Below are positions 31,900-37,602 of a stretch of DNA of 37,602 nt, piece by piece (positions within the stretch are counted from its first letter, which is position 1; each line of letters starts with the position of its first letter). Made by a program: the position numbers and the translations under genes. The notes beneath the pieces were generated by a model that had not been told where the DNA came from, searched no databases, and worked only from the letters and a program-made list of their open reading frames with translations. Where the stretch lies: assembly GCA_003165315.1 (NCBI GenBank), contig PLSX01000183.1, positions 1 through 37,602 on the forward strand, read 5' to 3'. This DNA comes from Acidobacteriota bacterium. GTDB taxonomy: Bacteria > Acidobacteriota > Terriglobia > UBA7540.

Positions 31900-34800
31900 A
31901 TGGCATCCGATAATTTTGTTCATCTGCATCTTCATACCGACTACAGTCTTCTTGATGGCGCCTGCGAAATCGGCAAGCTTATGGACCGCGCCGCGACACT
32001 GAATATGCCTGCCGTCGCCATGACCGACCACGGCAACATGTTCGGGGCGGTGAAGTTCTACGAGGCGGCAAAGAAGCGCGGCATCAAACCCATCATCGGC
32101 TGTGAAGTTTATGTGGCGCCGGCCAACCGGTTTGACCGCTCTGTCGACAGTGAGCGTCCCAACCACCTTGTCCTGCTCTGCGAAAATGAGAAGGGCTATC
32201 GCAACCTGGTGAAGCTGGCTTCATCGGCCTATATCGAAGGGTTCTACTACAAGCCGCGCATCGATAAAGACCTGCTGGCGCGGCATTCCGAGGGCCTCAT
32301 CGGCCTTTCCGCCTGCCTGCGGGGTGAAGTGTCCGCGGCACTCATGGCTGACCGCTATGAGACGGCCCGCCAGTCCGCCCACGATTTAAGCGATATTTTC
32401 GGCAAGGGCAATTTCTTTCTCGAAATGCAGGATCAGGGCATGGAGGAGGAGAAGCGCATCAATCCCATGATGCTTCAACTCTCCCGCGAGTCGGGCATCG
32501 ACCTGGTGGTCACCAACGACTGCCACTACCTCACGGCGGGTGACGCGCGCGCTCAGGAAGTGCTGGTCTGCATCCAGACCGGCAAGACCATGAGCGATAC
32601 CAACCGCATGAAGTTTCGCACCAATGAGTTCTTCTTCAAAACTTATGAGGAGATGGCAGCGGTCTTTGCCAACGACGTTCCCGACGCGCTGGCCCGCACT
32701 CTGCAAATCGCTGAACGCTGCAACCTGAAGCTGGATACCAAGGAGCACGTATTCCCCCACTTTGACGTGCCCCCCGGCGATTCCCCTGACAGCTACTTTG
32801 AAAAAGTTACGCGCGAGGGTTTTGCCCACCGCCGCGAACGGCTGGATCGCCTGCAAGCCGCGGGCAGTTTGAAGTATCCCCTGAGCGCTTACGAAGAGCG
32901 CCTTGAGCGCGAAATTGAGCTGATCAAGAAGATGAAGTTCCCCGGATATTTCCTGATTGTCTGGGATTTCATCCGCCATTCACGCGAGAGTTGCATTCCG
33001 GTGGGGCCGGGCCGTGGCTCAGCGGCCGGCAGTTTGGTGGCTTATTCGCTGCACATTACCGACGTTGATCCGCTTCAGAATGAACTACTCTTTGAGCGCT
33101 TCCTGAATCCCGAGCGTATTTCGTTCCCCGACATCGACATCGACTTTTGCCAGCGCCGGCGCGGCGAAGTGATTGAATACGTGACCAAGAAATACGGCCG
33201 CGAAAACGTCAGCCAGATCATAACGTTTGGAACCATGGGGGCCAAGGCCGTCATTCGCGATGCCGCTCGCGCCCTCGACATGCCCTATGCGGAAGCTGAC
33301 AAGATTGCAAAGCTGATCCCCACCACGCTGAACATCACTCTGGAAGAAGCCCTGGAGCAATCGGCGGAACTGGCGCAGCTGCAGAAGTCCGATCCCCGCA
33401 TTGCCGACCTCTTGCAGGTGGCGACGCACCTCGAAGGCTTCGTTCGCCACGCTTCCACCCACGCGGCGGGCGTCGTGATTTCACCGGTGCCTCTTCAGGA
33501 AATCGTTCCGCTGCACAAAAGCAACAAAGATGAAATCACGACACAATACGCCATGGACGATCTGGAGAAGATCGGCCTGCTGAAGATGGACTTTCTCGGA
33601 CTCACTACGCTGACGATCATTGATGATTGCGTGAAGCTGATCGAGAAGACGCGCGGTGAAAAACTGGACCTTGAAGCCCTGACCCTTGACGATCCCGCCG
33701 CCTACGAGTCGCTGGGCAAGGGCCTGACTTCCGGCATCTTCCAATTTGAAAGTCGCGGCATGACGGACATCCTCCGCCGGGTCAAGCCTGATCGCCTGGC
33801 CGACCTTACGGCTCTGAACGCACTATACCGGCCCGGACCCATCCAGGGCGGGATGGTTGACGACTTCATCGCCCGCCGCAGCGGCAAGAAGAAAGTCACC
33901 TATGATATTCCCCAGCTTCAGGAAATCCTTCAGGAAACCTACGGGGTTATTGTTTATCAGGAACAGGTCATCCAGATCTTCAACAAGGTTGCGGGCTTCA
34001 GCCTGGGTGAAGCCGACGTGGTGCGCCGCGCCATGGGCAAGAAGAAAATCGAAGTCATGGTGGCGAACAAGGAAAAATTCCTGGAGGGCGCGCGCTCAAA
34101 CAACGTTTCGGTGGCGAAGGCGCAGAAGCTCTGGGACCTGGTGGAACAGTTCGCGGGCTATGGATTCAACAAATCGCATTCCGCCGCCTACGCCCTGGTT
34201 GCATATCACACTGCGTACCTGAAAACGCACTATCCGGTGGAGTTCATGTCGGCGCTGCTAACGGCGGAAATCGGCAACCAGGACAAGATGGTGCGGTACC
34301 TGGCTGAGTGCCGGGACATGGGGATTCCAATTCTGCCGCCCGACGTGAATGCCAGCGACCTGGTCTTCACGCCCTCTGGAGAGGCCATTCGCTTTGGCTT
34401 GACCGCCATCAAGAACGTTGGTCCCACGGCCATCGAATCCGTGGTAGCGGCTCGCAATAAGCTGGGGCGGTTCGAGGACCTGATGGAGTTCTGCGAGCAT
34501 GTGGATTTGCGCCTGCTGAACAAGCGCGTGCTGGAGAGCTTGATTAAGGCCGGGGCGTTCGATTCCATGGGGGTCAAGCGCACGCAATTGCTGGCCGTGC
34601 TCGATCGGGCCATGGAGTTGGGACAGAAGCGCCAAAAAGAAGCCGACAGTGGGCAGCACGGACTGTTTATGGACAATGCGGATTCACCGCCTCCACCGCC
34701 TTTCGCCATGCCTGACGTGCCCGATTGGACCGAGGCTGAACGTCTTGCGGCGGAAAAAGAAGTCCTGGGGTTTTACGTCACCGGGCATCCGCTGGAAAAA

Positions 34801-35385
34801 TATTCCCAACGCTTGTCAACGATGACCAAGCACGATACGGCTTCCATTGAAGAGATGGAGCATGACTCGCAGGTGACGCTGGCGGGAATTCTGCGCGGAT
34901 TGCGCGTGAAACCGAGCAAGAAGGGCGACCTCTGGGCCAGTGCGCAACTGGAAGACTTGCGCGGCTCGGTGGAGTTGCTGGTGTTTCCCAAAGCCTACCT
35001 GCAAATGCAGAGTGTGCTGAAGCCTGACGCAGCGCTGCTGATCCGCGGAACTGTTCGGCACGAGGAAAATCAAAAACCTCGGGTGTCCGTCACCGATGCC
35101 CGGCCGCTGGACGCCGCGGTGAATGGCGCCAAAACCCAATTGCGCATTTGCATGAACCTGGAAGCTCTGGGTGATGCCCGCCTCAATCAGCTTGCGGATG
35201 CTTTGGCTGCCTATCCGGGGGAAAGTCCGATTCTTTTTGAGCTGGTTCGACCCCAGGATTACATGGTGCGCATCCAGTCGCGCGCCCCGCGCGGCGTAAA
35301 AGCCGATGACGAGTTGCTGAACCGCCTCCGCCAAATCTGCGGGGAAGAGGCAGTCCGCCTGGAAAAGCAAGCGCCGGGAATGTAG
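31900..35385 (+). CDS. dnaE: DNA polymerase III subunit alpha
   Basis: The replicative DNA polymerase catalytic subunit, 1161 residues, normal for DnaE1. An N-terminal PHP domain opens with HLHTDYSLLDG and includes MTDHGN and GCEVYVAP. The polymerase active site has D411 and D413 in PDIDIDF and D564 in KMDFLGL, matching the catalytic aspartates of E. coli PolIII. GPGRGSAAGSLVAY and YGFNKSHSAAYA are fingers and palm landmarks. A helix-hairpin-helix region and an OB-fold (about 985-1060, VTLAGILRGLRVKPSKKG) follow, then a short C-terminal domain. It may be expressed from a leaderless transcript. accA follows 53 bases downstream. Confidence 0.97.
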   Translation: MASDNFVHLHLHTDYSLLDGACEIGKLMDRAATLNMPAVAMTDHGNMFGAVKFYEAAKKRGIKPIIGCEVYVAPANRFDRSVDSERPNHLVLLCENEKGYRNLVKLASSAYIEGFYYKPRIDKDLLARHSEGLIGLSACLRGEVSAALMADRYETARQSAHDLSDIFGKGNFFLEMQDQGMEEEKRINPMMLQLSRESGIDLVVTNDCHYLTAGDARAQEVLVCIQTGKTMSDTNRMKFRTNEFFFKTYEEMAAVFANDVPDALARTLQIAERCNLKLDTKEHVFPHFDVPPGDSPDSYFEKVTREGFAHRRERLDRLQAAGSLKYPLSAYEERLEREIELIKKMKFPGYFLIVWDFIRHSRESCIPVGPGRGSAAGSLVAYSLHITDVDPLQNELLFERFLNPERISFPDIDIDFCQRRRGEVIEYVTKKYGRENVSQIITFGTMGAKAVIRDAARALDMPYAEADKIAKLIPTTLNITLEEALEQSAELAQLQKSDPRIADLLQVATHLEGFVRHASTHAAGVVISPVPLQEIVPLHKSNKDEITTQYAMDDLEKIGLLKMDFLGLTTLTIIDDCVKLIEKTRGEKLDLEALTLDDPAAYESLGKGLTSGIFQFESRGMTDILRRVKPDRLADLTALNALYRPGPIQGGMVDDFIARRSGKKKVTYDIPQLQEILQETYGVIVYQEQVIQIFNKVAGFSLGEADVVRRAMGKKKIEVMVANKEKFLEGARSNNVSVAKAQKLWDLVEQFAGYGFNKSHSAAYALVAYHTAYLKTHYPVEFMSALLTAEIGNQDKMVRYLAECRDMGIPILPPDVNASDLVFTPSGEAIRFGLTAIKNVGPTAIESVVAARNKLGRFEDLMEFCEHVDLRLLNKRVLESLIKAGAFDSMGVKRTQLLAVLDRAMELGQKRQKEADSGQHGLFMDNADSPPPPPFAMPDVPDWTEAERLAAEKEVLGFYVTGHPLEKYSQRLSTMTKHDTASIEEMEHDSQVTLAGILRGLRVKPSKKGDLWASAQLEDLRGSVELLVFPKAYLQMQSVLKPDAALLIRGTVRHEENQKPRVSVTDARPLDAAVNGAKTQLRICMNLEALGDARLNQLADALAAYPGESPILFELVRPQDYMVRIQSRAPRGVKADDELLNRLRQICGEEAVRLEKQAPGM

Positions 35386-35438
35386 GGTTGGGTAGGAACG
35401 AATTGAAAAAGTTCTAAGCAGTGGGAGCACCTAACGAT

Positions 35439-36395
35439 ATGGCAAACGCACCAAACGACCACGTAATGGCGCAGGAGCTGGAAAAGCAGATCGCGGAGCT
35501 TGAGAGCACTTCCACATCTGCCGCCTTGCAAGAGGAAGTTGAACGGTTGCGCCAGCAGCTTACCGCGCTGAGGCAAAAAGTGTCTGGCCCCAACCAGGAC
35601 GCCTGGGACCGGGTCCTTCTGGCCCGCCATCCGCAGCGGCCCTACACGCTCGACTATATCCAACTGCTCTTTACCGATTTTCTGGAACTGCATGGCGACC
35701 GCCGCTTTGCCGACGACGCCGCATTGGTGGCAGGCTTTGCCCAATTCGACGATCAGCCCGTTGTGGTGATCGGAAACCAGAAGGGTCGTGACACCAAACA
35801 GAAGCTCCTGCGCAACTTCGGCATGGCCAATCCGGAAGGCTATCGCAAGGCGCTGCGGGTTATGGAGCTGGGCGCCAAGTTTGGCTTGCCCATCATCTGC
35901 TTTGTCGATACTCCCGGGGCCTACCCCGGCATTGGGGCGGAAGAGCGTGGGCAGGCGGAAGCGATTGCATTCAACCTCAAGGAAATTTGCAAACTGCAAG
36001 TGCCCGTGGTGGTGGTGATCCATGGCGAGGGCGGGAGCGGTGGCGCGCTGGCCATCGCGGTGGGCGATGAAATCCTGATGCACGAAAACGCCATCTACTC
36101 GGTAATTTCGCCGGAGAGCTGCTCCTCCATCCTCTGGCGCGATTGGGACCACAAGCAGGAAGCCGCCCGCGTCCTCAAGATGACAGCGGAAGACCTTTAT
36201 GGATTGAAGATTGTGGATCAAATCGTGCCGGAGCCCACGGGAGGGGCGCATACGGATCATGCCGAGGCGGCGGAAATCCTGCGTCCAATTTTGCGCGATT
36301 GCCTTGATCGCCTTGGGAAGCTGTCCGTGCCCGACCTCCTGAAGCGCCGTCAGGATAAGCTTCGCCGCCTAGCGACTTTTGTGACCGAGGGCTAA
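35439..36395 (+). CDS. accA: Acetyl-CoA carboxylase carboxyltransferase subunit alpha
   Basis: AccA and AccD form the carboxyltransferase that moves the carboxyl group from biotin to acetyl-CoA, giving malonyl-CoA for fatty-acid synthesis. The product is 318 residues, like E. coli AccA. A charged N-terminal helix (about 10-50) precedes the crotonase-type core with [41 protein letters not shown] and [12 protein letters not shown]. The frame also offers a GTG at 35421; the ATG at 35439 has GGGAG at 35423-35427 upstream and is chosen. It lies directly after dnaE, an arrangement also known from other bacteria, where dnaE and accA are neighbours. Confidence 0.96.
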   Translation: MANAPNDHVMAQELEKQIAELESTSTSAALQEEVERLRQQLTALRQKVSGPNQDAWDRVLLARHPQRPYTLDYIQLLFTDFLELHGDRRFADDAALVAGFAQFDDQPVVVIGNQKGRDTKQKLLRNFGMANPEGYRKALRVMELGAKFGLPIICFVDTPGAYPGIGAEERGQAEAIAFNLKEICKLQVPVVVVIHGEGGSGGALAIAVGDEILMHENAIYSVISPESCSSILWRDWDHKQEAARVLKMTAEDLYGLKIVDQIVPEPTGGAHTDHAEAAEILRPILRDCLDRLGKLSVPDLLKRRQDKLRRLATFVTEG

Positions 36396-36451
36396 TCCAG
36401 CCTTTTGCTTTCGACTCCGGACTTCGGACGCAGGACTCCGAATACGCTTTT

Positions 36452-36799
36452 ATGGACAATCCGCTATTTCGCGATTACGAAAAGCTGGTATGCATCACGA
36501 TTCTGGGGAAGCCCTTCCAAGTTCCGGAAAACAACATCTGCCTGCGCGCCTTCCAATTCATAAGTCCTGATACGATCCCTTACGGCCGGTTCTGCTGGAA
36601 CCAGGAGTGTCAGCTCTGCCGAATCACTTACACCATGGCGAATCAGTCAGGGATTGAACCGCGTTCCGTCCTTGCCTGCAAGGTTATTGTCGCCGAAGGA
36701 ATGCAGATCACAGAACTTGCCGATGAGCTTCGTTACAACCTCATGGGTGTGATCCAACCGTCCGAAATTCCACCGGTTGTGGAGAATCTCGAAAAGTAG
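36452..36799 (+). CDS. Small 2Fe-2S ferredoxin-like protein
   Basis: A 115-residue protein. Four cysteines at C48, C53, C56 and C76 form C-x4-C-x2-C-x19-C (RFCWNQECQLCRI, later LACKV), the pattern of a plant-type 2Fe-2S domain with a shorter last spacing than chloroplast ferredoxin. A beta-rich front (CITILGKPFQVPENN) and the helix after the last Cys (GMQITELADELRY) fit the fold. It probably carries electrons in the cytoplasm. It precedes a gene resembling 2-hydroxyacyl-CoA dehydratase/activase components, which are iron-sulfur enzymes, so it may donate electrons to it; this is inference. No strong ribosome site is visible. Confidence 0.72.
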   Translation: MDNPLFRDYEKLVCITILGKPFQVPENNICLRAFQFISPDTIPYGRFCWNQECQLCRITYTMANQSGIEPRSVLACKVIVAEGMQITELADELRYNLMGVIQPSEIPPVVENLEK

Positions 36800-36805
36800 G
36801 GGTAG

Positions 36806-37109
36806 TGCCAGGTGGCATTCGGGATAAAGGGCAAATACCCAACAATAACCACCGCTCGGCGCACAAACTGGCACTTCCACAGCGAAACGACAGAATGTCC
36901 ATATTCGCCGTCTGGCTAATTGGCCTCCCATGCCCCCTAATTTCTCCTAACATTTTGAATAATCAGACTTTACCCTTCAATGTGCGGTCTAACCAGTTGG
37001 ACTGGGAAAAATCGCCGTTCACTGTAATGCGATTTACCTTGCTATCCCTCAAGTTGCATTATGCTTAGCGTCAGGGTGTGGATATTACACCCCCGAATGG
37101 GCTTCGGGG
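36806..37109. other. 463-base gap with two short hairpins
   Basis: The gap 36800-37262 has no supported gene. TGCCA (36806-36810) and TGGCA (36813-36817) form a palindrome just after the ferredoxin stop. CCCCGAA (37091-37097) and TTCGGGG (37103-37109) form a 7-bp hairpin with a 5-base loop. Neither is followed by a T-run, so a classical terminator is not supported. The second could be a leader structure for the next gene. Confidence 0.35.
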
Positions 37110-37262
37110 TTACTTGAATCGCGGGGCGTTCCTGAAACTGAACAATTGTCGTTTTCCATATCAATGTGGTCTACGCGGAGGCCTGTTGCGATCCGAAGTA
37201 AAAGGCGTGGTGGTGTATCCCGGCCCTGAAATTCTATCTTTGACTTCCAGACGAGGTGACGC

Positions 37263-37602
37263 ATGAGTACGACTCCTTTCAATGAAGCACCCCCAACCAG
37301 CGGGGGCTTGATTCAGATTTCGTCCAAAGAAGAGCTGATTCGGCAGAAGCTCGAAGACGAAAGACGGCGCCTCGAAAAAGAGGCCGGCCTTGAACGCCGG
37401 GCGGTGCAGCAATTCGCCAAACCCGTGGAACGCGCTTTTACCAAATCCCAGCGCGACCACACCACCATTCTCTTCGGCGGCCTCACCTGGAAGCATGAAA
37501 AGCTGATTCACGGCGCTCTTGAGGGCCTTGGCTACAAATGTGAAGCCCTGCCCGTGCCCAACAAGAAAGCCTTCCAACTCGGCAAAGAGTACGGCAACAA
37601 CG
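37263..37602 (+). CDS. N-terminal part of a 2-hydroxyacyl-CoA dehydratase/activase-type protein (runs off the window)
   Basis: An ATG with GAGGTG (37253-37258) 4 bases upstream opens a frame that continues past the window end; 113 residues are visible. After a disordered start (MSTTPFNEAPPTSGGL) and a charged helix (SKEELIRQKLEDERRRLEKE), the fold begins at TTILFGGLTWKHEKLIHGAL, then LGYKCEALPVPNKKAFQLGK and EYGNN. These resemble the CoA-dehydratase-related domain found in BadF/activase-associated proteins, whose next segment would normally be a Cys-containing CNPTYFT-type stretch just past the window edge. Such proteins take part in iron-sulfur radical dehydration chemistry. The assignment is from recalled family pattern and only a fragment is seen. 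Confidence 0.55.
   Translation, partial: MSTTPFNEAPPTSGGLIQISSKEELIRQKLEDERRRLEKEAGLERRAVQQFAKPVERAFTKSQRDHTTILFGGLTWKHEKLIHGALEGLGYKCEALPVPNKKAFQLGKEYGNN

Overview
The window looks like a chromosomal segment of an Acidobacteriota bacterium. This is inferred from gene content, not from a search: a BshC-type bacillithiol enzyme together with Gram-negative envelope genes (lpxD, a TonB-type outer-membrane receptor with a carboxypeptidase-regulatory-like domain), an M61 peptidase, and secreted proteins of a style familiar from that phylum. Coding DNA is moderately GC-rich. Most genes are housekeeping. No tRNA, rRNA, CRISPR array or intact insertion sequence was recognised.

Layout. 1-4200 (+): tail of an unknown gene, bshC, hemW and a threonine aldolase. 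4213-4959 (-): an exported TPR protein. 5229-11812 (+): a compact run of a MeaB-methylmalonyl-CoA epimerase fusion, a metallo-beta-lactamase-fold hydrolase (ATGA overlap), methylthioadenosine phosphorylase, a PfkB kinase, a GT-C-like membrane protein (overlapping start) and dapF. 11818-14781: two methyltransferases with export-type N-termini flank an amino-acid permease; the second is frameshifted at a C8 tract. 14837-15154 (-): an apparent antitoxin-toxin chimera, the relic of a DUF433-type module. 15155-16418: a 1.26 kb stretch without a convincing gene, holding paired palindromes, a TTGACA promoter-like site, three GC-rich hairpins and a degenerate AT-rich repeat. 16419-19051 (+): M61 peptidase and plsC. 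19062-20607 (-): lpxD and dut. 20608-22370: a structured-looking leader, a PilZ protein and a LuxR-type regulator with a degenerate receiver. 22456-25911: an unknown protein (-), a XerC/XerD-type recombinase and a CCA-adding-type nucleotidyltransferase with a long Pro/Ala/Lys tail. 26330-30272: an unknown secreted protein, a VWA-like relic and a TonB-type receptor. 30273-30809: a cluster of REP-like hairpins. 30810-31577 (-): a membrane PH-like protein. 31900-36395 (+): dnaE and accA. 36452 to the end: a 2Fe-2S protein and the start of a protein resembling 2-hydroxyacyl-CoA dehydratase/activase components.

Functional links. dnaE and accA provide core replication and fatty-acid synthesis; lpxD, plsC, dapF and the GT-C-like protein serve the envelope; the MeaB-epimerase fusion serves methylmalonyl-CoA metabolism; MTAP recycles the by-product of polyamine synthesis. 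The most unusual items are DapF with serine at both positions expected to hold catalytic cysteines, the MeaB-epimerase fusion, the receiver without its phospho-acceptor Asp, the toxin-antitoxin chimera, and the non-coding interval at 15.2-16.4 kb, which is the best candidate here for something undescribed.
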